Shown here in pieces: positions 22,065 to 31,292 of a DNA stretch of 64,000 nt. Source of the DNA: Undaria pinnatifida (Eukaryota > Sar > Phaeophyceae > Laminariales > Alariaceae). The stretch's first letter is position 1. Every line of letters starts with the position of its first letter. The position numbers and the translations under genes were made by a program. The stretch spans positions 2,721,109 through 2,785,108 of the forward strand of contig JABAKD010000015.1 of the NCBI GenBank assembly GCA_012845835.1, in the 5' to 3' direction. Below the pieces are notes generated by a model, which worked only from the letters and a program-made list of their open reading frames with translations, was not told where the DNA came from and searched no databases.

Positions 22065-22500
22065 AAGGTCGTGTTCTGTAGGGTACTCACAAACCGTACC
22101 CGGGGTATTTACCCCGAGTATTAAACTACAAAGTACTTCTGTAAGTTCTGTGGGACATTTATACCCGTACCCGGAACTTCTGGAAGTTCTGTACGACATT
22201 CATACCCGTACCCGAAACTTCTGGAAGTTCTGTACGCCTGTGCCCACAATACCCGGGGTACGGGTACAGCATGTTTATACCCGCTCATGCGGAACTTCTG
22301 TGAGTTCTGTACGCCGGCGCCACAATACCGGGAACTTCTGGAAGTTCTGTAAAACTTTCGTACCCGTACCCGGAACTTCTGTAAGTTCTGTAAGAACCCC
22401 GTACCTTTACCCGGAAGTTCTGTGAGTTCTGTAAGCCTGTGGCACAATACCCCGGGTACGGGTATACGCTTGTAACAATACCGGGAGTGGCCGGTACAAA
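22065..22500 (+). mobile_element. Array-B element, left end and body
   Basis: It starts AAGGTCGTGTTCTGTAGGGT (22065-22084) inside array A. The reverse complement of this 20-mer is the right end of the sister copy at 29014-29033, also abutting array A, so it is a terminal inverted repeat. The body is an array of about 42-46-bp units of the form ACCCGTACCCGGAACTTCTG, GAAGTTCTGTA. The right end is missing here; the copy fades into unrelated sequence near 22500. No ORF of note. Confidence 0.7.
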
Positions 22501-22690
22501 TTGTAAATTTTGCAAACCAGGGTCGAGCGCGTTCTGACCTCATGTCTCGTGTTATGCATCTTGACGTCACGTCTCTTCCGTCACGCTGACGCCACACCCG
22601 AAATTACCCAAAACCAAACCCCCCCACAAACACAAACACACCCACTCGTTCACAACCACCCGCAGCCCAGACACAAAACCAAAGAATAAA

Positions 22691-23080
22691 CTCCCACATC
22701 CGTCAATTGCATCTGTGCACCCGCGGAGAGGGAATACGGACGCAGCGGATCCGCAAGGATCCTCGCTTGACAGGGATGGCGGTAGTTCATCTTCCGCCCC
22801 TTCGTTAGACTGGGGTAGTGCGTCTACTCCACCAGCAGCCGGGAGCCAGCCCGAGGTAATCGAGGTGGATGGCTTTTAAGCCGTTCTTGCAATTACACTG
22901 GCGCTCGTGTACGACATTAAATGAGAGGTGTATGTATTGCCCGCGGACATCGTCAAAGCCGTCCATGACTTGAAGGTGCCGGACGGCTACAGGAGGGAGG
23001 GTTGCCGCGAGCGGTCGTTCATGCACTCGCCAGGAGTCTACGTCGTCCCGTTAGCGGAGGAAGACCACAAACATAAGTAC
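22691..23080 (+). pseudogene. hAT transposase, 5' part (split by LTR element)
   Basis: A low-complexity Ser/Pro-rich N-terminal stretch (frame through 22730-22857, containing SSSSAPSLDWGSAS) is followed, after a stop in frame, by an open frame from about 22925 to 23080. That part contains LPADIVKAVHDLKVPDG and ends at DHKHKYF, the first residues of a BED-like zinc finger that continues at 24752. A GTAATC donor at 22857 and an AG at 22924 would join the two parts in frame, so a short intron is possible. The exon is interrupted at 23081 by a 1,667-bp LTR element. No start codon was identified. Confidence 0.7.
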
Positions 23081-23570
23081 TGTTACGAATCGGTTGCCTG
23101 ATTGGCGGAGTCAGTCTGGGATCAGGGTGGACATGCGAGTATATTCATGGCGAAGAAGACGAAGGTATCTAGCCTACTAGCATCGCAAGGTCCACACACA
23201 GGCTAAATAGGTAGCCCGCATCAGGTATTCATAATGACTGACCTCCGTAGGTCCGATACGACCGAGTTCAGAAGGCGCTTGAGCGTTCCTCGGAGAAAGA
23301 GAGAGCAAGTCCCTTGTGCCAGTGCTCAAGATGGGAAGTCTCCCGAGAAGGTAGCGTGGAAATAGTAACTTGATTGCTGATCCGAAGGTTTATGAACGTG
23401 AACCCAAGGACTTGAGGAATTGTATAATTAGAATCGGAAATGTAAAAGTATTGTTGTGGCAGGGTGGGGCAGCCACACCCGACTAAGGGAGGGGACATAA
23501 ATAGCGCGTCCCCTACTATAACAAAAACGCCTGTCATAGTAACTCTTGAAACTGTCACTGAACCGTAACA
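23081..23570 (-). repeat. 3' LTR (minus-strand sense)
   Basis: TG..CA termini extended to the 7-bp inverted ends TGTTACG/CGTAACA. Identical to the other LTR except for one transition. Confidence 0.95.
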
Positions 23571-23580
23571 TCCCCCCATT
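23571..23580 (-). promoter_or_regulatory. Polypurine tract
   Basis: On the minus strand AATGGGGGGA lies directly before the 3' LTR, the expected position of the primer for plus-strand DNA synthesis. Confidence 0.8.
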
Positions 23581-24229
23581 AGTACATACTGTACTATATG
23601 TACTAATTAACGGTAGCAGGGATAGTGACAACCGCGAGGTGACACACTCCCTTTGGCGAAAACTACCGGTGATATCTTTGAGTAGGTCGAACGGCCAACC
23701 GAAAATTACAAGAGGCAATTAGTGGCAAAACTCAAATAAAATCCACAGCTCTTCATAATTCTCACTGCGCGTTGGCTCGCGGCCCGACATCGACTTGAGC
23801 GAAGGTAAACCCGGCCTCCGGGACAAACCCTTCGCTCCCCATCCCGAGAGCCCTAGAATTTAGACAACAACCGAAAACACCAAGTGACACTCGGACGTAA
23901 AATACTCTAAAAAAAAACCGTCCCTCGCTTGGTGTTTCCACTGTAGTTGCTGCCCGGCTCTCAACCCCTACAGCGCGGGAAAAACCTGGCCATCCAGGAA
24001 AAAACCCATTGCGCAACGCCCTACAACACCAAGCTCACACAAACGCCATGGCACACCGCACGGACCCACAAGGGTGCTACCGGGCGCAGGGCCACCGTTC
24101 GGCTACCAATCAGACCAGAACATCTAATCAGCCCGTCTCCAAACATTCAAACTTTAACTGGCTGTCAACTGGGGGGCACGCTTGAAAATCGACAACACCA
24201 ATATCTTCCCCCCTAGCATAATGCGAAAC

Positions 24230-24257
24230 CCGAGTTCGATTCTCGGATTGGACACCA
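24230..24257 (-). promoter_or_regulatory. tRNA primer-binding site, 28 nt
   Basis: Directly next to the 5' LTR. The plus strand here spells a tRNA 3' end: a T-arm (CCGAG, loop TTCGATT, CTCGG), the 7-nt acceptor ATTGGAC, a discriminator A and CCA. The element's sense strand therefore begins TGGTGTCCAATCCGAG and could pair with 28 nt of that tRNA, longer than the usual 18. I cannot name the tRNA isotype from this part alone. Confidence 0.9.
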
Positions 24258-24747
24258 TGTTACGAATCGGTTGCCTGATTGGCGGAGTCAGTCTGGGATC
24301 AGGGTGGACATGCGAGTATGTTCATGGCGAAGAAGACGAAGGTATCTAGCCTACTAGCATCGCAAGGTCCACACACAGGCTAAATAGGTAGCCCGCATCA
24401 GGTATTCATAATGACTGACCTCCGTAGGTCCGATACGACCGAGTTCAGAAGGCGCTTGAGCGTTCCTCGGAGAAAGAGAGAGCAAGTCCCTTGTGCCAGT
24501 GCTCAAGATGGGAAGTCTCCCGAGAAGGTAGCGTGGAAATAGTAACTTGATTGCTGATCCGAAGGTTTATGAACGTGAACCCAAGGACTTGAGGAATTGT
24601 ATAATTAGAATCGGAAATGTAAAAGTATTGTTGTGGCAGGGTGGGGCAGCCACACCCGACTAAGGGAGGGGACATAAATAGCGCGTCCCCTACTATAACA
24701 AAAACGCCTGTCATAGTAACTCTTGAAACTGTCACTGAACCGTAACA
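24258..24747 (-). repeat. 5' LTR (minus-strand sense)
   Basis: On the minus strand a TATA-like CTATTTATG is near 24680, followed about 70 nt later by a CACTTGAA-like region. It is the upstream LTR because the primer site abuts it. Confidence 0.9.
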
Positions 24748-24889
24748 GTACTTCTGCATGGCGGACCCCTCGTGCCACAAGAGCAAGACAACGGTTCCCT
24801 GCAAACAGGGCGACCGCAACGATGTGAACACCCACCACAAGAGCAAACACAGGCTGCGCGAAGTGGCTGGAGCTGGGAACGGTGGATAG
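24748..24889 (+). pseudogene. hAT transposase, zinc-finger exon resumes
   Basis: After the duplicated GTAC the interrupted frame continues as FCMADPSCHKSK..., completing a BED-like finger with spacing C-x5-C-x19-H-x4-H (the last part reads NTHHKSKH). The frame then reaches TAG at 24887. BED fingers bind DNA at the N-terminus of hAT transposases. Reading runs cleanly from 23080 into 24752, showing the gene was still in frame when the LTR element landed. The boundary with the next exon is not resolved; phase does not match at the obvious GT. Confidence 0.8.
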
Positions 24890-25369
24890 CACAAACAAGC
24901 GAAAGGGAACATCCAGTGGAGCTTCGAGGCGAGCAAGAATTCCTGTGCTGAAACGAACAGGTGTGTATATGTTGAATTGCGAACTCAAACTTGTTCTCGA
25001 ACACATCAGACGGGTCCGGGCAAGGGCATGCTAAAACGTATAACATAATACTTCGTATAGTATCGACAGCTCGCCATCCATTTTTGAAACACAGATAAGA
25101 GGGGTATCCCAAAACCAAGTGAAAAAAAAGTTGGGGTTATATCGCGTGTTGCAAATTCGTCGAGAAATCTCAGCCCACCGGTATGTTTTGTGGACTTTGT
25201 AGGACTGCGATGTCGCTTCGCCTTTTTATCCGGCTGCCCTGATCTGGGTAGTGAAGGGAAGAGAGGGAACTGGTATCTGGTCTCACGCGCTCGTTGGTTG
25301 CTCATATTACCTGCCCCCAACACCTACCTTCCAATCGCTGTTGCTTCGTGTTTTGTGTATTTTTTTCAG

Positions 25370-25553
25370 AGTTCGCGAGCTTATTGCTGCCAAGATGGTG
25401 ATCGAGAAGTTTCTGCCGTTCGGCTTCTCCTCGTCTGGTTCGACGTGGCAGGAGCTGGTGGGGCTGCTCACATCCAGCACGACACACTTTCCGCCGCTTT
25501 CTTCTCGGCGCATCAAGCACCTCCTTGTGGAGATGTACGTCGCTACGAAGAAG
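25370..25553 (+). pseudogene. hAT transposase, internal exon
   Basis: A pyrimidine-rich tract ending TTTTTTCAG (25361-25369) and a GTCAGT donor (25554) bracket 184 nt that encode VRELIAAKMVIEKFLPF, then a Ser/Gly linker, then FPPLSSRRIKHLLVEMY. This is the region that follows the BED finger in hAT transposases, before the catalytic core. The catalytic exons are not found downstream: after 25667 the sequence becomes unrecognisable, so the gene is truncated. I am confident of the family, less so of the splice sites. Confidence 0.75.
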
Positions 25554-26319
25554 GTCAGTGGTTCATGGTTCAGTGGCGGCCCTTTTGGTTTTGTGGTTGG
25601 ATTCTACGTATCGTTCACATTTTTGGGGTCTATTCTCTCCTCTCTCTGTTGTCTCTTTGAAACCAGGTAGGTTTCTGTTGTCGTTTTGAATCATGTTAAT
25701 GGTTAGATATATACATAAGTGTAGACATACGTTGCAGTTGAAATACATCGTGACTGCTGTCAGCACGAGCAACCGAGCGGGCCTGGTGGAGTCCAGTTTA
25801 GCATGTTAGTTTTCTGATTGCCACGTGTCGGCATGTTTTATGTACGAGTATTTCCCAAAGTTTTTTTTGCCGTGGGCGTTCGTCCCACCTCCCGAATAGG
25901 CGAGGGTTTGTGTATGTGTCCAATGATGTACATATACAATAAATCCGTGTATGTACATATTTTTTCCCATCAAAATCCTGCACACCCGGTGTCGCGCCGA
26001 CTCTATTATTTCTTACCTGTATCTTTCATCCTAGTTATAGAGATACAAGCTCCTCTGTGGCCACAGAAGTATGGTACTGCTGTTCGTATGGATAAGTATA
26101 GTCTACACTCGTATGTACAACACATCTACAAAGTCAATTTTGTAAATAAACGTTTTCGGCATAATATATATATTTTATAAAGAGACCTTGATATTAGATT
26201 ATGATACCGGAAATCGCGCGAACACAGCAGGGGGCGGGCGGCTACGAATGGGCAGTATAGCATTTTTTTGTAGAACCGATAATAATGCGTTTCGCTATCA
26301 TATACGACCACCTGCACCA
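25554..26319. other. No recognisable gene downstream of hAT exon
   Basis: An intron-like T/C-rich stretch runs to CCAG at 25667. Beyond that, AT-rich sequence with no motif up to the next modular repeat. Confidence 0.35.
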
Positions 26320-27395
26320 GGATCATATACTGGTACATCATATACGACCACCTGCACGATCGCCTAGACCTAGCACCACGCGTATAACAAGCTGCTACAC
26401 ATCTTTGATCTCACAGCCGACGTGTACTTGAATATTATTTGTGACCTAAACCTCCTAAAAAATCCCCCCCCCCCCCCCCCGCCCCCCCCCCTTGCTCTCC
26501 CTTACTCAAACGCCCCACCAAATATCGAAATCCGCCACATTAAAAAACACTTCACGCACAGGATATCACCTCATTATCTTTGGAGAGCCATCCATGCCGC
26601 TGTCCCCCCCCCCGCCTCGAACGCCCCCTTCTTCCCCATCACCCGCACCATCGCCTAGACCTAGCACCACACGTATAACAAACCCCTCACCTAAAGCCCT
26701 TCCTTCCCCCCCCCCCCCCCCGCCCCCACCCCCCACCTCCCCCCCAACCCATCCCAACCCCACCCCCTCGAACACTCCACCCTCTCTTTACTCACTGATT
26801 GTACGACTTACCCCAGGATATACATGATAAACTGATGTATTATTTCCAAAACCGTCACATTTATCCCCTCAAAATAATGTAAAGTTTCCAGGCACATATT
26901 GAGCTGCCCCACACGCCCCCCCCCCCCCCCGTCCCCAATAATATACTGGTGCCAAAACCGTCAGATTTATCCCCTCGAAAGGATTTATAGCTTACATGCC
27001 CAAATTGCCCCCTTTCCCCCCCCCCCCCCCCCTCCAAACCCGCTCGCTTTTGATCAAAACCAGGCCCCCACGTCCTTCAAAACTCCGCCCCACCCCCCTC
27101 ATCGGTTATTCGACTTACAAGATTCACTTGATAAAAGGATACATTTCCCTTCACAGCTGTCAGATTTTGTCCCCCTCAGAAACGGGTTTTATAGTTTCCG
27201 CGCACAGACTGACTAACATCATCCTGTTGACCCTGATAGCTACACTGTAGTTGTAAGGGGAGTCGCCGACCTAGAGGACACACAACTTGTAATGCGCGCG
27301 ATCGGAGTATCACACACAGCTTGCAAAGATGAGTTTCGACGAAATCTTCGATCTCACAGCTGGAGTGTATTTTCATTTTTTATAATATATATATC
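26320..27395 (+). repeat. C-run modular repeat, plus-strand copy
   Basis: It begins with a GCACGATCGCCTAGACCTAG phrase that also opens modules near 41590 and 34050. It runs through five C runs and ends with the conserved block and short ORF (ATG 27329) before TATAATATAT. By eye 26790-27390 is very close to 1-616. Confidence 0.85.
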
Positions 27396-28434
27396 ATATA
27401 CTAAAGGACAGCAGTAATGATACGTACAAGCGAAGGCATAAACATCGTCTTTATTTTTTCGATAACTGCCGTCCTCGCAGGTGGTTGTCGGTAATATGCA
27501 GGAGGAGATCGAGAAGGCCACGCTCGCCTACTGCTGACGAAATGGGCTTGAACGAGGGCTGAAGAATGCTCGGGGGCGGGGGGGGCTGGTGGCTAATATT
27601 TATATTAGCTCAGCGGTAGCACCTGTTCGTGTTTAATTCGCCCCTACTACGCGAAACTGCTGTTCTTGCTGCAGCTACGATAGTAGTTGGATTAGCATTC
27701 GCGTGTTTTTTTTTCGGCAGTTTGGTTTGTGAGATTCGAAGTTACAATCGCATTTGTTCTTGTGAGCTCAAAAACCATAGTTGGTGGGCCTCTTTGTATA
27801 ATAGTTGCAACCCGGAGGGCCTTTGTGTATACTTGAGAGTTTTTTGCAAGATAATATAATTAATTGTAATTATTATACAAGGGGTATCATATTTCTATTA
27901 GATGACTGTAATTACTATATTAATAGTAAACAATGCTCTCGAAGTATTTTTATTAGATACTTCTAATAATATTATAGTAGTTGCTGTGATCGGCATTATT
28001 TCTTGTTTTTGTTCGCGGTTGAAATAATTTTCGGGCTTGCTATACTAATATTACGTATAGTTATACATTGTACCTTGTATTCAAAATGCAGTCGTAGTAT
28101 CAGTTTTATTGCAAAGTTTGTTCTTGAGCAACAGTAAGGTAATTTGGGAGGCAAACCTGTAACCGCGGAAGTCGTATTTTAGGGAGTTGGAAAGGTTCTT
28201 ACTGTGAAATTTATGAAACACAGCACCAACACAAACAGGGTTTGTGAACTAAAGAACGAACGCCAACCATGGGCTACATACAATCGTACGTAAATGTTGC
28301 CAGTATGTGTTATTTCTTATGAGTGCATCAGTGTATGCAGTATGCCAATCGCAGCAATTGGATCTGCGCTGACAATTGCGTCTTATGACCAGTCAACCGA
28401 TTTTTTGGCCTCTTTTGAGGCGGGTATTTTCCCG
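27396..28434. other. AT-rich unique interval; no confident gene
   Basis: A plus-strand frame 27629-27859 starts ATG and has a hydrophobic segment (LAAATIVVGLAFACFFFG) that could span a membrane once, then a Cys-bearing tail. No family is recognised and base composition is that of the AT-rich surroundings. Confidence 0.3.
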
Positions 28435-29033
28435 GGAATTACCCGTACCCGGAACATCTGTGAGTTCTGTACGGCATTCATACCCGTACCCGAACTTTCT
28501 TTTGTCGTTCTGTCTGTAGGGTACACACAAAACCATACCCGGGGTATTTACCGCGGGTATTACCCTACAAAGAACTTCTGTAACTTCTGTAGGACAATCA
28601 TACCCGTGCCCGGAACATCTGGAAGTTCTGTACGCCGGTGCCACAAAGACCCGGGGTACGGGTACAGCATGTTTATACCTGCCCGGAACTTCTGGAAGTT
28701 CTGTACGCCTGTGCCACAATACCCGGAACTTCTGGAAGTTTTGTAAGACTTTCATACCCGTACCCGGAACTTCTGGAAGTTCTGTAAGACATTCATACCC
28801 GTACCTGGAACTTCTGGATGATCTGTACGTCCTTCGCCACAATACCCGGGGTACGGGTACAGCATGTTGTGTACCCGACCGGAACTTCTGGAAGTTCTGT
28901 ATGCCTGTGCCACAATACCCGGGACTTCTGGAAGTTCTGTAACACTTCCATACCCGTACCCGAAACTTCTGGAAGTTCTGTAAGACCCCCATACCCTTAC
29001 CCGGAATCCACAAACCCTACAGAACACGACCTT
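28435..29033 (+). mobile_element. Array-B element, right end intact
   Basis: The body is about 13 units of the 42-46-bp array also seen at 22090-22500, with GAACTTCTGGAAGTTC dyads. The left part (28495-28590) matches the left end region of the other copy but the terminal 20-mer is degraded. The right end ACCCTACAGAACACGACCTT (29014-29033) is the exact inverse of 22065-22084 and abuts array A. Confidence 0.75.
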
Positions 29034-29202
29034 GAATATTTGCACAGGTTCTCAAAAAAGTATTTGCCTGCAGACAAATATTTGCGCAGCTTCTCAAGAA
29101 AGTATTTGCTTCCAGACAAATATTTGCGCAGCTTCTCAAAAAAGTATTTGCTTCCAGACAAATATTTGCGCAGGTTTTCCAGAGAGTATTTGCCTGCCAG
29201 AG
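29034..29202 (+). repeat. 42-bp minisatellite (array A), locus 3
   Basis: Four units remain between the array-B element on the left and a MITE on the right. The array resumes for a few bases after the MITE (29465 on: CCAGACAAATAAATAGC). Confidence 0.85.
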
Positions 29203-29469
29203 ACCAAGGCTACGGTAGGGGGGTACCCCCTGTTTTCACTGGTGTGTTGGAGCCACTCGCACGAGTGGCTGTGTACCTCACGGATGAAAATGGTTCAGGC
29301 ACTTGTTTTGGAGCAGCTTAGATTACCTTTGCATTGCAGATTGATTTCGTCAATATAAAACATGGAGAAAACGTAAGATCGCATAATATCAAAGGGGTTA
29401 CTCGCGCGAGTGACCCCTAGCCACTGAAATAAAAGGCCCAAAAAGGGACCCCCCTACCGTAGCCTGGGT
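29203..29469. mobile_element. MITE with CTACGGTAGGGGG ends, copy d (best preserved)
   Basis: Left end ACCAAGGCTACGGTAGGGGG and right end CCCCCCTACCGTAGCCTGGGT pair with one or two mismatches. CCAGA flanks both sides within the 42-bp array word CCAGACAAAT, consistent with a 5-bp target duplication. Interior palindromes CACTCGCACGAGTG and TACTCGCGCGAGTG mirror each other. It appears in reverse orientation relative to copy b. Confidence 0.8.
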
Positions 29470-29909
29470 CCAGACAAATAAATAGCAAATAATGTATTTG
29501 TACAGGGCGTGAAAAGTTTATTCATGGTCGATGTGGGATTTGAACCCACGACCCAAAAAGACCATGGTCCTGCCGACGACGCCATTTTATTCAGGTATTA
29601 GTGGGGTATTGTTAATAGTCCGTTTGACCACTTGCAAAAGGTTAACCAGTAGCTTTTTTTTTTTATCCTCCGGCGGATGGGGAAAAATAAAGCTTTAGCT
29701 CACCACACTTCCACGTATTTTCATACGCGTCGTGTGTCGATTTAACTCAGTTGCTTTCGCAGCCCAAGGCTATCTGGCGCACCCTTCGGGTCCCATTGTA
29801 GGTACAGCGTAAGCTGTCCCTATCAGTGGTCTTCGTTACAACTCCGGCAGCGCAAGCTGCCGTTGTATACGGATGACCAATAGCTTACCCAAACTAAGCC
29901 TTATAACAT
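29470..29909 (-). mobile_element. 85-bp-LTR element, 5' part, carrying array A
   Basis: On the minus strand an LTR runs from 29909 (TGTTATAAGGCTTAG) but is split by the insert at 29655-29875 and ends near 29590. It is followed by the primer-site word TGGCGTCGTCGGCAGGACC (about 29580-29562) and the T-arm-like GTGGGTTCAAATCCCAC (about 29546-29530). The interior then leads through ACGCCCTGTACAAATAC into array A. So array A is the expanded interior of this LTR family, absent in the 377-bp copy at 15195. Confidence 0.7.
29655..29875. other. Structured insert, possible retroposed non-coding RNA
   Basis: This 221-bp insert splits the LTR. ACCAGTAGCT (29645-29654) and ACCAATAGCT (29876-29885) flank it, a 10-bp duplication with one mismatch. 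It starts with an 11-12 T run. On the plus strand it contains CGGCAGC-GCAA-GCTGCCG (29845-29862), ACAGC-GTAA-GCTGT (29804-29817) and CCC-TTCG-GGG-like stems; GNRA and UUCG loops are typical of structured RNA read on this strand. On the minus strand the T run would be a poly-A tail, as in retroposition. I do not recognise the RNA. Confidence 0.55.
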
Positions 29910-30645
29910 GGCCATACCGATACCGTGTTTATCCCAATCCACAGCGGCCTCAAGTTTAAGTAGGCGGAAGTCAACAGGGGTTACCTCGTTGCCTCGTGAC
30001 TACATCTTACACACACTACCGCCCCTGATGGGAGATCGAGATAAGTTCTAGCCTAGATTTCCTGGTGTGAAACATGTTTTTTTGCTTATCCCTTTTAATA
30101 TCTTCGCACCTTTCTTTCTCCTACTCCCTCTCTAAACGTAACTCAGATCCGGGGTCACTAAGCAGGCTATTCACCCCCCTCCCCACTAACTGCGATACGC
30201 GTCTTCGTTTTTATCGCAAGAAGACTACGACCTTTTCTTCCTTCGTCACAACATTCCTGTGTTCAACATTAACTCCAGTATGATGGCTGTCGGGTTTCTT
30301 ATTTCCCCGTCATCGATATTAGTAGCTTGCTTGCCGGGCTCTTTGTTTGAACGGATCGGTAGTGTATACCTGGTAGGCAAGTAGAATTGTGGATGATATA
30401 CTTGAAAAAATCCATGTATGCCCCCCATCCATTCCCAGCGACTTTAGTTGCTGGACTGTGTCAGTCCATTCCCAGTGGCGTATGATACGTAGGAACTCCC
30501 AGTGACGTACGAACTGCTCTGTCCAAGCATTTCCTATTCGCATCTTTCCATCCTCCACATTTTCGTGTTGTTCTTTGTGGTCGTATAATACGGCTCGGGG
30601 CAGGGTTGGATTTTGGATATCGTATAATGGTTTATATTAGTTTCC
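29910..30645. other. Interval with CCGGGGTC-family repeat; no gene
   Basis: 30070-30250 is a copy of the dispersed repeat also at 18855-19030. 30260-30640 has the words CCATTCCCAG(C/T)G and ACGTAGGAACTCCCAG reiterated, otherwise nothing recognisable. Confidence 0.5.
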
Positions 30646-30850
30646 TATATCCTTAATGAGGACACACAACTCGTAATGCGCGCGATCGGAGTATCACACA
30701 CAGCTTGCAAAGATGAGTTTCGACGAAATCTTCGATCTCACAGCTGGAGTGTATTTTCATTTTTTATAATACTAGTTTCCGCGCACAGACTGCCTAACAC
30801 CACCCTGTTGACCGTGATAGCTACACTGTAGTTGCAAGGGGAGTCGCCGA
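30646..30850 (+). repeat. C-run modular repeat, right-end fragment
   Basis: The conserved right-end block with short ORF (ATG 30713) is followed directly by a second partial phrase (GCGCACAGACTGCCTAAC to GGGGAGTCGCCGACC), then the SINE-like repeat that may have inserted into it. Confidence 0.75.
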
Positions 30851-31140
30851 CCTATATCCGGTCGCCCCGGTGGCGTATCACGTTGTCCTCGAGCCTGGTA
30901 TAGGTCAGTTTCGTGAGTTCGAGCCCCGCCGAGTGCATACTCGTAAAGATTCGTTGGGACTTTTTCTTGTGGACAAATTGACTTGCGGAAAGCGCGAGAG
31001 CGTGAGTTAGCAGCACTCGATGAACAATCGACGAGCAGTGGGATTGCTGACCCCTTTGCGCGACAAACATGGAAAGCAAGAACCGGGGAGGAGAAGGGGT
31101 GACACCTGTGACCACGGCTTGCCCAGGAGCTGGAAGATGA
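30851..31140 (+). mobile_element. SINE-like repeat, plus strand
   Basis: It starts CCGGTCGCCCCGGTGGCGTA, with a B-box-like GAGTTCGAGCCCC about 60 nt later, and matches the reverse of 6976-7300. It lies between the phrases ATATCC (left) and ATCCTTATGAGGACACACAA (right) of the modular repeat, so it interrupts that repeat. Confidence 0.65.
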
Positions 31141-31169
31141 AAGTGTGCAAAAGAAAAAGGAAAAAAAAA

Positions 31170-31292
31170 TCCTTATGAGGACACACAACCCGTAATACGC
31201 GCGATCGGAGTATCACACACAGCTTGCAAAGATGAGTTTCGACAAAATATTCGATCTCACAGCTGGAGTGTATTTTAATTTTTATAATATAC
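31170..31292 (+). repeat. C-run modular repeat, right-end fragment
   Basis: Conserved block and short ORF (ATG 31232, Lys variant), ending at TTTTATAATATACC. It is the continuation of the unit interrupted by the SINE-like repeat. Confidence 0.75.

Larger units (their letters stand above)
23081..24747 (-). mobile_element. Non-autonomous LTR retrotransposon, very young
   Basis: Two direct repeats of 490 bp (23081-23570, 24258-24747) start TGTTACG and end CGTAACA and differ, by eye, at a single base (A at 23142, G in the other). The 4-bp word GTAC flanks both sides (23077-23080, 24748-24751). Orientation is minus: the primer site lies next to the right-hand repeat and the polypurine tract next to the left-hand one. 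The 687-bp interior has no gag, protease, polymerase or integrase; its longest frame (84 codons, 23762-24016 minus) has no motif. It must be mobilised in trans. It sits inside the zinc-finger exon of a hAT transposase. Confidence 0.95.

Noticed and set aside
21786-22500. Regular arrays resembling CRISPR
   Set aside because: Units are contiguous with no unique spacers, the context is eukaryotic and no cas genes are present.
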